Below, piece by piece: positions 36,301 to 43,119 of a DNA stretch of 64,000 bases. Source of the DNA: an uncultured Roseobacter sp. (GTDB lineage Bacteria > Pseudomonadota > Alphaproteobacteria > Rhodobacterales > Rhodobacteraceae); the NCBI RefSeq assembly GCF_947488185.1, contig NZ_CANKYM010000005.1, positions 404,563-468,562 of the forward strand. Direction: 5' to 3'. The notes under the pieces were generated by a model. It saw only the letters and a list, made by a program, of their open reading frames with translations. It did not search any database and was not told the origin of the DNA. Position 1 is the stretch's first letter. The number at the start of each line of letters is the position of its first letter. A program made the translations under genes and the position numbers.

Positions 36301-36458
36301 TCGCGATGTCCGTCGCGGGCGGCGTGCTGCTCTCCACCGTGGTGTCCTTCTATTTCACGCCGCCGATGTTCGCGCTGCTCTATGCGCGGCGAGACCGCAC
36401 AAAAATGCGCGACGCCAACCCGCAACCTGCGCTCAATCTGGTGCATGCGGCGGAGTAA
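33321..36458 (+). CDS. RND-superfamily efflux permease with altered proton-relay residues
   Basis: A 1045-residue inner-membrane protein with the full RND layout: 12 helices and two large periplasmic loops (after helix 1 and after helix 7). Motifs include ITTAYPGADPARVETLVTAE and GMKRIDAVRGAVRRLFAPL. In helix 4 the Asp-Asp pair of AcrB-like pumps (L-V-D-D-A) reads GLLVDAGIVMTDE, so the second Asp is lost; in helix 10 the lysine position (S-A-K-N-A) reads GVSINAAIIIMTG, with Asn in place of Lys. The pump belongs to a divergent subfamily whose energy coupling may differ. It is coupled to the adaptor gene and controlled by the divergent TetR. Confidence 0.92.
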   Translation: METLTFREPRVVALALLVIIAAGLSALLAIGRQEDPTITNLFATITTAYPGADPARVETLVTAEIEDELREIPEVDEINSTSATGISIVHVDLLDTLADDRIEQVWSEIRDALGDAEAEFPQGVLTPEFSSDGAGTYGAIIALSADHADVPLTIMGRYAETLADALRSTSGTKQVETFGAPEEEVLVTLDPVKSAALGLSADDVSAAITRADSKGQAGRLRSLDNELIIDIEGDITALDRVREMIVREGPGGQVTRVADIAEISRGPRLPLAEQALHNGAPAVLVAAKLEDGLQVDVWMARVVGALEAFQQDVPDSITAELIFDQSRYTADRLAEVGGNMAIGVALVVGVLLITMGVRAALIVALILPLVSLATLATMNVIGLAIHQMSVTGLIVALGLLVDAGIVMTDEVGQRIAKGMKRIDAVRGAVRRLFAPLFASTVTTALSFTPMILLPGPAGDFVGSIAIAVVTMLLWSFLVAVTLTPAIAGWAMPAAEKSSLLFSGLKIPALSNAFAATLRWAVRNPVRSVAFALVLPVLGFISMPLLTAQFFPGVDRDQFHIEVDLRPGAAIGQTAQVVDRLDALLRDAPETRQVSWVIGKSAPAFYYNMAGGRDNAARFAEALVTTTSPEATEALIARLERSIDRTAPEAQVLVRGLVQGPPVDAPVELRIVGPDLDRLREIGAEMRRIVADVDMVTLARGTVTTGAPEVSIDVDEAKARQLGLELANVSRQLEAGLEGVAGGSLLEGPEELPVRVRFGDATRGDLTAIADMTILPPNAAALSQNGSFPGVPLSAIADIALTPSEPIITRRNAERVNTIQAFILRDVLPEEALVQVQAALEAEGFALPAGYRLEIGGDSDARAETMGNLLASLGLIVTLSIAAIVMTFNSFRLSAIALVVSVLSAGLSILALAVFQYPFGINAIIGVIGSIGVSINAAIIIMTGLRDDPGARAGDVDAMVKVLMGSSRHIISTTITTFGGFLPLILAGGGFWPPFAMSVAGGVLLSTVVSFYFTPPMFALLYARRDRTKMRDANPQPALNLVHAAE

Positions 36459-36593
36459 CCCGCGCTTAACCACTATATCTTTATGAAAAGAATTCGGACG
36501 CGTCCGGCATCAGGACGCTTGTGCAGGGCTCTGTTTGCGCGGTAAATTTCGCGTCACAGAGTCGCACACCGTTACCTGCGTGTCGTAATCTGG

Positions 36594-36616
36594 ACAGTCG
36601 GTGTAAACCGATCTGT
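36594..36616 (+). promoter_or_regulatory. Hairpin in the leader of the corrinoid-protein gene
   Basis: ACAGTCGGT (36594-36602), GTAA loop, ACCGA-T-CTGT (36607-36616): a 9-bp stem with one bulge, 55 bp before the corrinoid-protein start. The intergenic region 36459-36670 holds no other gene. It may be part of a leader regulatory element. No known riboswitch was recognised. Confidence 0.4.
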
Positions 36617-36670
36617 CACAAAAGGCGAAAGATCATAACCGCAGCTCTTGCGACGCATTAGGAAGTGCCA

Positions 36671-37369
36671 ATGTCGGACGAAGACGAAATCATCCTCGCA
36701 GAACTGGACGACGAAGAGCTTGTCCAACAGATGTTCGACGACCTCTACGACGGTCTCAAGGAAGAGATTGAAGAAGCCGTGAACATCCTGCTGGAACGCG
36801 GATGGCAGCCTTACGATATCCTGACCAAGGCGCTGGTCGGCGGCATGACGATTGTGGGCCATGATTTCCGCGACGGTATCCTCTTCGTGCCCGAAGTGCT
36901 GCTGGCGGCCAATGCGATGAAGGGCGGCATGGCCATCCTCAAGCCGCTGCTGGTCGAAACCGGCGCCCCCCGCGTGGGCAAAATGGTCATTGGCACGGTC
37001 AAGGGTGACATCCACGACATTGGCAAGAACCTCGTCGGCATGATGATGGAAGGCGCCGGGTTCGAGGTGGTCGATCTGGGGATCAACAACGCCGTCGAAG
37101 CCTATCTGGAAGCCATGGAACAGGAAGGCCCTGACATTCTGGGCATGTCCGCCCTGCTCACCACCACGATGCCTTACATGAAGGTCGTGATCGACACGAT
37201 GGTGGAACAGGGCATCCGCGATGACTATATCGTGCTCGTCGGGGGCGCGCCGCTCAACGAGGAATTCGGCAAGGCCATCGGTGCCGACGCCTACTGCCGC
37301 GACGCAGCCGTCGCGGTGGAAACCGCCAAGGAATGGGTGGGCCGCAAGCACAACCAAAAGAGCGCCTGA
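36671..37369 (+). CDS. Cobalamin (corrinoid)-binding protein, MtbC/MetH-cap type
   Basis: A 232-residue protein with the two modules of a B12 carrier: a helical cap (about residues 10-90, ending FVPEVLLAANAMKGGM) and a Rossmann-like B12 domain with the ligand motif GDIHDIGKNL (D-x-H-x-x-G, about 115-124), then the GGAPL loop at ~197. Such proteins carry methyl groups between partner methyltransferases. The start at 36671 has AGGA at 36660-36663. Together with the homocysteine module at 30421 it fits the split methionine synthase of roseobacters. The DUF1638 gene three places downstream often accompanies corrinoid methyltransferases. Confidence 0.92.
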   Translation: MSDEDEIILAELDDEELVQQMFDDLYDGLKEEIEEAVNILLERGWQPYDILTKALVGGMTIVGHDFRDGILFVPEVLLAANAMKGGMAILKPLLVETGAPRVGKMVIGTVKGDIHDIGKNLVGMMMEGAGFEVVDLGINNAVEAYLEAMEQEGPDILGMSALLTTTMPYMKVVIDTMVEQGIRDDYIVLVGGAPLNEEFGKAIGADAYCRDAAVAVETAKEWVGRKHNQKSA

Positions 37370-37412
37370 TCCTGCGCGAGGAGGGCGCCACGCAATCGGA
37401 AGGACATGTCAT

Positions 37413-37628
37413 ATGTCGCTCGACAAGTTGGTTCTCATCTGTGTCTGCGTGCTTGCCGCGTTTGGCATCACCCTTTGGCTCGCGGCCCTTCTGCTGACCG
37501 CTTTTCAAGTGCCTGCCGGTGGTCTCGCCCTGATCCCTGCGGCGCTTGCGGGCTACGTGTTTTACCGGGTGCTGTCCGAACGGCTCGGCAACGCTGAAGA
37601 AGACCACTACGACGGGATGAAGCACTAA
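37413..37628 (+). CDS. Small two-helix membrane protein
   Basis: A 71-residue protein with two hydrophobic helices (LVLICVCVLAAFGITLWLAA and FQVPAGGLALIPAALAGYVF) and an acidic tail ending in DHYDGMKH. AGGA lies 9 bp upstream of its ATG. It sits between the corrinoid gene and ybjQ in one direction, 2 bp before the latter. I do not recognise the family; its steady place in a B12-methyltransferase cluster is the only clue. Confidence 0.72.
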   Translation: MSLDKLVLICVCVLAAFGITLWLAALLLTAFQVPAGGLALIPAALAGYVFYRVLSERLGNAEEDHYDGMKH

Positions 37629-37629
37629 G

Positions 37630-37953
37630 ATGTTGGTGGTCACAGCATCCCAAATCGCCGGGCGCCCCACAACAGAAACGCTAGGCCTCGTGCGCGGCTC
37701 GACGGTACGCGCAAAGCATATCGGCACCGACATCGTCGCTGGTCTGAAGAATCTCGTGGGCGGCGAGGTCACCGGGTACTCATCGCTGATGGCAGGCGCC
37801 CGCGAACAAGCGCTTGACCGGATGATCGCCAACGCTCAAGAACTCGGTGCAGATGCGGTGGTCGACATGCGCTTTGAGACCTCGCAAATCATGGGCGGTG
37901 CGTCAGAGATTGTGGCCTACGGCACGGCGGTGCGGCTCGATGCAGCTTCGTGA
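37630..37953 (+). CDS. YbjQ family (DUF74) protein
   Basis: A 107-residue YbjQ-like protein, complete in length. The family forms a pentameric heavy-metal-binding-like fold of unknown function. Motifs are GLVRGSTVRAKHIGTDI, GGEVTGYSSLMAGAREQALDRM and the closing EIVAYGTAVRL. It overlaps the DUF1638 start by 14 bp. Confidence 0.87.
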   Translation: MLVVTASQIAGRPTTETLGLVRGSTVRAKHIGTDIVAGLKNLVGGEVTGYSSLMAGAREQALDRMIANAQELGADAVVDMRFETSQIMGGASEIVAYGTAVRLDAAS

Positions 37954-38572
37954 CGAGATCCTGACTGAACAGGGCCTTGCCCCAGGTGGGCAAGGCAAGG
38001 TGCTGCTCATCGCCTGCGGGGCGCTGGCCCGCGAAATCCTGGATCTGACGGCGGCGAATGGCTGGACCCATCTGGACCTCACCTGCCTGCCCGCCAAATA
38101 CCACCTCTACCCTGATAAGATCACCAAGGCCGTCCGCGACACCGTGGCAAAACACGCCGATGATTATGACACGATCTTCGTGGTCTATGCCGATTGCGGC
38201 ACCGGTGGGGTGCTGCAGGCAGCTTGCGCGGAACTGGGGGTAGAGATGATCGCAGGGCCCCATTGTTACGCGTTCTTCGAAGGCAATGATCGTTTCGCAC
38301 AGCAAAGCGAGACAGAAATCACCACCTTCTATCTCACCGATTTTCTCGTCCGCCAGTTCGATGCCTTTGTCATCAAACCCATGGGGCTCGACCGTCACCC
38401 CGAACTGCGTGACACGTATTTCGGCAATTACGAGAAGCTGGTCTATCAGGCCCAGACCGACGATCCGGCGCTCACCGAAAAGGCCCGCGCCTGTGCCGAG
38501 AGACTTGGTCTGAGTTTCGAACGCCGGTTCACAGGGTACGGTGAGTTGGAAACGAGTCTCGCCAATCTCTGA
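37940..38572 (+). CDS. DUF1638 protein
   Basis: A 210-residue protein of the DUF1638 family, with the opening VLLIACGALAREILDL, VYADCGTGGVLQA and GPHCYAFFEGND blocks; the cysteines and the conserved H suggest metal or cofactor binding. DUF1638 genes often lie beside corrinoid methyltransferase genes, as here. The role may be in corrinoid upkeep, but that is inference. The start (ATG at 37940) lies within the end of ybjQ, so translation is probably coupled. Confidence 0.85.
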   Translation: MQLRDEILTEQGLAPGGQGKVLLIACGALAREILDLTAANGWTHLDLTCLPAKYHLYPDKITKAVRDTVAKHADDYDTIFVVYADCGTGGVLQAACAELGVEMIAGPHCYAFFEGNDRFAQQSETEITTFYLTDFLVRQFDAFVIKPMGLDRHPELRDTYFGNYEKLVYQAQTDDPALTEKARACAERLGLSFERRFTGYGELETSLANL

Positions 38573-38689
38573 CTGTCACCGCCAAATTCCGGATGGAATT
38601 TGAAAAACATCGTGTCGCACCGAAGGTGCGTCCATTTGGGTAACACGCCCCAGGCGCGTCTCTTTCGTGAAAGGCTGCTCTATCAGCGT

Positions 38690-39100
38690 TCAGGCGGCAG
38701 CAGCAGACACGCTGCGAATGCGCTCGATCATCGCGCGCAAGCCATTCGATCTCTGGGCGGACAGATGATCGTTCAGCCCCAGACGCTCCATTTCCTGGCG
38801 CGCATCCACGCTCAGAACGGCGTCCAGCGGCAACCCGTTGTAGAGCTTGCGCAGAACGGCAATCAAGCCGTTCACGATCATCGCGTCGCTCTCCCCGTCG
38901 AAATGCAGCACGCCGCCCTCCGTGACCGCATGCAACCAGACCTGGCTGGCGCAGCCCTCCACCTTCGTCGCAGGCACTTTCAGGGCCGCATCGAGCGGCG
39001 CCATCCCCTTGCCCTCTTCGATCACCAGGCGGTAGCGATCTTCCCAATCGTCCAGGAACTCGAAATCTTCGACCAGTTCTTCAAATTCTGCCTGTGCCAT
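38690..39100 (-). CDS. sufE: SufE family Fe-S assembly protein
   Basis: A 136-residue protein of normal SufE length. It accepts sulfur from the SufS desulfurase through the Cys in VEGCASQVWLHA (about residue 50). The N-terminal WEDRYRLVIEEGKGM and C-terminal RSNGLRAMIERIRS are typical. It is a single leftward gene, away from a suf operon. Confidence 0.93.
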   Translation of the reverse strand: MAQAEFEELVEDFEFLDDWEDRYRLVIEEGKGMAPLDAALKVPATKVEGCASQVWLHAVTEGGVLHFDGESDAMIVNGLIAVLRKLYNGLPLDAVLSVDARQEMERLGLNDHLSAQRSNGLRAMIERIRSVSAAAA

Positions 39101-39223
39101 CACCGTCCTCGCTTATCGTTCCTGAGGTAAGGCGCGCATTGCCAAAGGTCCAGCTGCCTTGGCGCTTTTCAACGCGCATCAGATGAGATAATCGGGAAAG
39201 AACAAGAATTGATGGCAGGCCCC

Positions 39224-39736
39224 ATGCGCAAGACAGTTTCCGTCCTTCTGGTCTCGACCCTGATCCTTTCCGCATGCGGCGGCATCCGTGACAGCCGGGT
39301 CAACCCGTTCAACTGGTTCGGACGCGGCGAACCCGCGCCGGTCGCCGCGTCGGTCGAGAACACCAACCCGCTCATCCCCACACGCGAGGGTCTTTTCTCT
39401 TCGAACAGAGAAAGATCCTATGCCGGCCAGCCGATTGACACGGTCAGCGATCTGACCGTTGAACGTGTCCCGGGTGGTGCAATCATCCGTGCAACCGGTG
39501 TCGCCGCCGTTCAGGGCGTCTATGATGTGCGGCTGATCCCGATCAATGAGGACGAGGCGGTCGTCGACGGTGTCCTCTCCTACAGTCTCCAGGGCCTGCG
39601 GAGGGGTGGCACCGCTCAGGGCGCCCCGGTGACACGCGAAGTAACCGTTGCCCGCAAAGTCACCAATCAGACGCTTTCGGGCGCCCGCACCATCCGGGTC
39701 GAAGCTGTTCGCAACGCGCTGCAATCGCGCAGGTAA
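39224..39736 (+). CDS. Lipoprotein of unknown function
   Basis: A 170-residue protein starting with a lipoprotein signal (lipobox LSAC, lipid-carrying Cys18). The mature protein has NPFNWFGRGEP near the N-terminus and then a predicted beta-rich domain (VERVPGGAIIRATGVAAVQG, VTREVTVARKVTNQTLSG). Roseobacter genomes commonly have a similar lipoprotein here, from memory, but no function is known. It converges on rnd with 6 bp between stops. Confidence 0.83.
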   Translation: MRKTVSVLLVSTLILSACGGIRDSRVNPFNWFGRGEPAPVAASVENTNPLIPTREGLFSSNRERSYAGQPIDTVSDLTVERVPGGAIIRATGVAAVQGVYDVRLIPINEDEAVVDGVLSYSLQGLRRGGTAQGAPVTREVTVARKVTNQTLSGARTIRVEAVRNALQSRR

Positions 39737-39742
39737 CCCCGC

Positions 39743-40903
39743 TCAGTCGAGTGCGACGATCCGCACGTCGGACCCGTCAGCGGCCAGCGCGATCTTACCC
39801 TCGCAGAGACGTAAGGCATCCGCGCCGAACACCTCCTTGCGCCAGCCTTGCAGGGCCGCAACGTCCCGCAGGCCCGCAGCAATGGCATCCAGCTCTGAGG
39901 CCGGAGCAATCAGTTTCGCTGCGACGCCCGCGCTCTCTGTCTTGGCCTTGAGCAGCACGCGCAGAAGATCGGCCAACGCCGGATTGACCTGCAGCTTGTC
40001 CCGAGACCGGTCCGGTTGGGGCATCTTGTCGGGCGGACAATTCACCCCGTCAGCCACGGCGTTGAGGATACCTTCGGCGATATCCCCGCGCCGCGCCTCG
40101 CGCAGCAACAACCGCGCACGGCCAAGCTCCTCGGCGTTTTTGGGTTTGTTGGAGGCCAGCTCCACCAGCGCATCGTCTTTGTAGACGCGGTTGCGGGGGA
40201 TGTTGCGCTCTTGCGCGTGGCGTTCGCGAAAACCGGCCAGTTCCCGCACGACGGCGAGAAACTTGGGAGAATTCGTCCGCGTTTTGACCCGCCGCCAGGC
40301 TTCTTCCGGGGTCACGATATAGGTGTCGGGGCTGGTCAGAACCTTCAACTCCTCCTGGACCCAACGGCTGCGCCCGGTTTCTTCCAGCTTGGCGGCAAGG
40401 AATTCGTAAATCTCGCGCAGATGGGTCACATCCGCCAGCGCATAGGTCTTTTGCGCCGCCGTCAGGGGGCGCCGGGACCAGTCAGTAAACCGCGACGTCT
40501 TGTCGAGCGGCTTTTTCGCAATCCGGCGCACCAGGGTTTCATAACCCACCTGCTCGCCAAAGCCGCAGACCATGGCCGCCACCTGCGTGTCAAAGAGCGG
40601 CTCCGGAAAGACCTGCGCATCGACGTAAAAGATTTCCAGATCCTGACGCGCGGCGTGAAACACCTTGACCACCGACGTATCCCGAAAGAGCGTGTAGAGC
40701 GGTTCCAGCGACAGCCCCTCGGCCAGCGGATCGACCAGCACCGCCGTGCTGTCATCTTTGCCCGGCATGGCCAGCTGGATCAGGCAGAGTTTTGAATAAT
40801 AGGTGCGTTCGCGCAGAAACTCGGTATCGACGGTCACATAGTCATGGCCGGCCGCCTCTGTGCAAAAGGCAGCCAGTTCAGCAGTCGTGGTGAGTGTTTT
40901 CAT
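39743..40903 (-). CDS. rnd: Ribonuclease D
   Basis: A 386-residue 3'-5' exonuclease that trims tRNA precursors. The DEDDy motifs are visible: VDTEFLRERTYY (Exo I, about 22), VKVFHAARQDLEIFY (Exo II, about 80) and Tyr/Asp in AQKTYALADVTHLREIYEFL (Exo III, about 150). The HRDC domain covers about residues 205-290. It is a single leftward gene 97 bp downstream of purN. Confidence 0.95.
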   Translation of the reverse strand: MKTLTTTAELAAFCTEAAGHDYVTVDTEFLRERTYYSKLCLIQLAMPGKDDSTAVLVDPLAEGLSLEPLYTLFRDTSVVKVFHAARQDLEIFYVDAQVFPEPLFDTQVAAMVCGFGEQVGYETLVRRIAKKPLDKTSRFTDWSRRPLTAAQKTYALADVTHLREIYEFLAAKLEETGRSRWVQEELKVLTSPDTYIVTPEEAWRRVKTRTNSPKFLAVVRELAGFRERHAQERNIPRNRVYKDDALVELASNKPKNAEELGRARLLLREARRGDIAEGILNAVADGVNCPPDKMPQPDRSRDKLQVNPALADLLRVLLKAKTESAGVAAKLIAPASELDAIAAGLRDVAALQGWRKEVFGADALRLCEGKIALAADGSDVRIVALD

Positions 40904-41000
40904 TCGGGCGTTTCTTTTTCTTAATGATCGTCAATAATACCCAGTCACCAATCTGTTACACGAGGCACGGGGCTTTGACCAGAACCGCATGTCCGGGCAC

Positions 41001-41594
41001 CTAGCGCAACAGGATCGGGCGTCTATCGCCACGGGCAAAGCGCTCCAGAACCACGGGGTAGAGCCGGTGTTCCTGCACGAGCACACGGGCAGAGAGTGTC
41101 TCGATCGTGTCACCCGGCTGCACCGGCACCTCCGCCTGCCCCAGGATAGGGCCGTCGTCCAGCACAGGGGTCACCTCATGTACCGTGCATCCGTGCATAT
41201 GGTCGCCCGCCTCCAGCGCACGGGCATGGGTGTTGAGCCCCTTGTACTTCGGCAGCAGCGAGGGGTGGATGTTCAGCATATGCCCGCGCCAAGGGTCAAC
41301 AAAACCTGCCGTTAGCTTGCGCATGAACCCCGCCAGACAGATGATATCGGGCGCGTGATGGGCGAGCGCGCCGGTAATGGCGTGTTCAAAGGCATCCCGG
41401 TCGCCCTTGAAAGGCTGGTGACGCACCACTTCGGTGGGCACGCCCCGCGCCTCGGCCAGCTCCAGACCCTTCGCAGAGGGGTCATTCGACAGCACAACGC
41501 AGGGCCGTGCCGGGTGATCCCCGTGCATACTGTCGAGCAGCTTGACCATGTTGGAGCCGCTGCCTGAGATGAAAATCGCGACCCGTTTGGTCAA
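41001..41594 (-). CDS. purN: Phosphoribosylglycinamide formyltransferase PurN
   Basis: A 197-residue GAR transformylase, using 10-formyl-THF in step three of purine synthesis. Motifs are FISGSGSNMVKLL, the catalytic region LAGFMRKLTAGF, NIHPSLLPKYKGL and GCTVHEVTPVLDDGPI. The start is a TTG that overlaps the purM stop (TTGA): reading LTKRVAIF in the expected place. The longer upstream frame is purM in another frame. Confidence 0.94.
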   Translation of the reverse strand: MTKRVAIFISGSGSNMVKLLDSMHGDHPARPCVVLSNDPSAKGLELAEARGVPTEVVRHQPFKGDRDAFEHAITGALAHHAPDIICLAGFMRKLTAGFVDPWRGHMLNIHPSLLPKYKGLNTHARALEAGDHMHGCTVHEVTPVLDDGPILGQAEVPVQPGDTIETLSARVLVQEHRLYPVVLERFARGDRRPILLR

Positions 41595-42637
41595 AGCAGC
41601 GTGCCTTGATATTCCACGCCGGCGGTATCGGTCACCGTGCCAATGCGGGTCACCTCCTCGCCCTGCTCGGTCAACAAGGCCGTCAAGGCGTCTGCCCGGT
41701 CGGGTGCCACCACGAGGATCATGCCCAGCCCGCAATTGAAGGTTTTAAGCATTTCCGCTTCGGCCATGCCGCCGGTCCGTGCCATCCAGTCGAAGACCGG
41801 CGGCAGGGTCCAGCTGTTCAGATCGATCTGCGCGCCCAGATCCTCGGGCAGAACCCGTGGCAGGTTCTCGGTCAGCCCGCCGCCCGTGATGTGCGCCAGC
41901 GCATGCACGCCCCCTGCCCGGATCGCCGCCAGCGCAGGCCGCACGTAAAGTCGCGTCGGGGTCAGCAGTTCCGCCCCCAGTGACCGCTCCGCCCAGGGGC
42001 AGGCATCTTCCCACGCCAGCCCGGACAGTTCGACCAGCTTGCGCACCAGACTGTAGCCGTTGGAATGCACACCGTCCGAGGAGAGCCCCAGCAGCATATC
42101 GCCGGAGGCAACCCCCGTCGGCAGGTCCTGTCCACGCTCCATCGCACCGACAGAAAAGCCTGCCAGATCGAAGTCACCGGCGGGGTACATGCCCGGCATC
42201 TCGGCTGTCTCCCCACCGATCAGGGCACATCCGGCACGTTCACACCCAAGCGCGATGCCTTCGATGATACGCGCCGCCTGATCGGTGTCGAGCGCGCCAG
42301 TCGCGAAATAGTCGAGGAAAAACAACGGCTCCGCGCCCTGACAGACCAGATCGTTCACACACATCGCCACCAGATCGACACCCACGCCATCCACATGGCC
42401 GGTGTCGATGGCAATGCGCAGCTTGGTCCCGACCCCATCGGTGGCCGCGACAAGGATCGGGTCCTGATAGCCCGCCCCCTTGAGATCGAAAAGCGCGCCA
42501 AATCCGCCCAGCCCGGCCATCACGCCTGTACGATTTGTGCGCTTTGCCGCCGGCTTGATGCGATCCACCAGAGCGTTGCCCGCATCGATATCTACACCCG
42601 CATCCGCATAGGTGATCCCGTTTTTTGGCAGTGTCAT
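41591..42637 (-). CDS. purM: Phosphoribosylformylglycinamidine cyclo-ligase PurM
   Basis: A 348-residue AIR synthetase, full length. Motifs are YADAGVDIDAGNALVDRIKP, GGFGALFDLKG, DLVAMCVNDLVCQGAEPLFF and ALIGGETAEMPGMY. The start is MTLPKNG, the family position. It is coupled to purN by overlap. Confidence 0.96.
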   Translation of the reverse strand: MTLPKNGITYADAGVDIDAGNALVDRIKPAAKRTNRTGVMAGLGGFGALFDLKGAGYQDPILVAATDGVGTKLRIAIDTGHVDGVGVDLVAMCVNDLVCQGAEPLFFLDYFATGALDTDQAARIIEGIALGCERAGCALIGGETAEMPGMYPAGDFDLAGFSVGAMERGQDLPTGVASGDMLLGLSSDGVHSNGYSLVRKLVELSGLAWEDACPWAERSLGAELLTPTRLYVRPALAAIRAGGVHALAHITGGGLTENLPRVLPEDLGAQIDLNSWTLPPVFDWMARTGGMAEAEMLKTFNCGLGMILVVAPDRADALTALLTEQGEEVTRIGTVTDTAGVEYQGTLL

Positions 42638-42768
42638 GACAGGGTCCCTTGCGCCGCTGATTTGATGCATCGGGGGTTAGAGCATTCACCGCGCGCATGC
42701 AATGTCTGGAGCGCACCGTCCGGCCTCTTGACGCGGCCAACGGTGCGGCTTACCCACGCAGGTATGGC

Positions 42769-42845
42769 GGGCCTGTAGCTCAATTGGTTAGAGCAGAGCG
42801 CTCATAACGCTTTGGTTGCGGGTTCAAGTCCTGCCGGGCCTACCA
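42769..42845 (+). tRNA. tRNA with CAT anticodon, probably tRNA-Ile2 (lysidine type)
   Basis: A 77-nt cloverleaf with encoded CCA. Acceptor GGGCCTG pairs with CGGGCCT (including G-U pairs); D arm TAGCTCAATTGGTTAGAGCA; anticodon stem GAGCG/CGCTT with loop CTCATAA; T arm GCGGG-TTCAAGT-CCTGC. The anticodon CAT fits Met or Ile2. The TTGGTTGCGGGTTCAAGTCC segment resembles bacterial tRNA-Ile2, which is read as Ile after lysidine modification; elongator Met is the alternative. Confidence 0.93.
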
Positions 42846-43119
42846 CATCCTTTTAAATCAACGACTTATCCGCCATGTGGGAAACTTTCTTTCCAGTGAA
42901 ATCTATCGGCAGTCAAGGAATCTTTCCCAAGTCCACGCAGTCGGAACAGTGGCATGTGTTGCAGGGCCTTCCAAATACGCGTCCATCTGTTGAACTCACC
43001 TACAAATTCCAGTGCGGGCCCGGAATTCATGCGAACGCGCAGAAAACGGAATTTGCGAAAGCACAGACGGCGCGCGCCAGTTCTCACCCGGTTTCAGACG
43101 CGGCGTTACTGTGTGGATT

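Noticed and set aside
42846..43119. Short frames between the CAT tRNA and the EAL protein gene
   Set aside because: No coding character; the region is only 274 bp and carries no integrase or att-like repeat.
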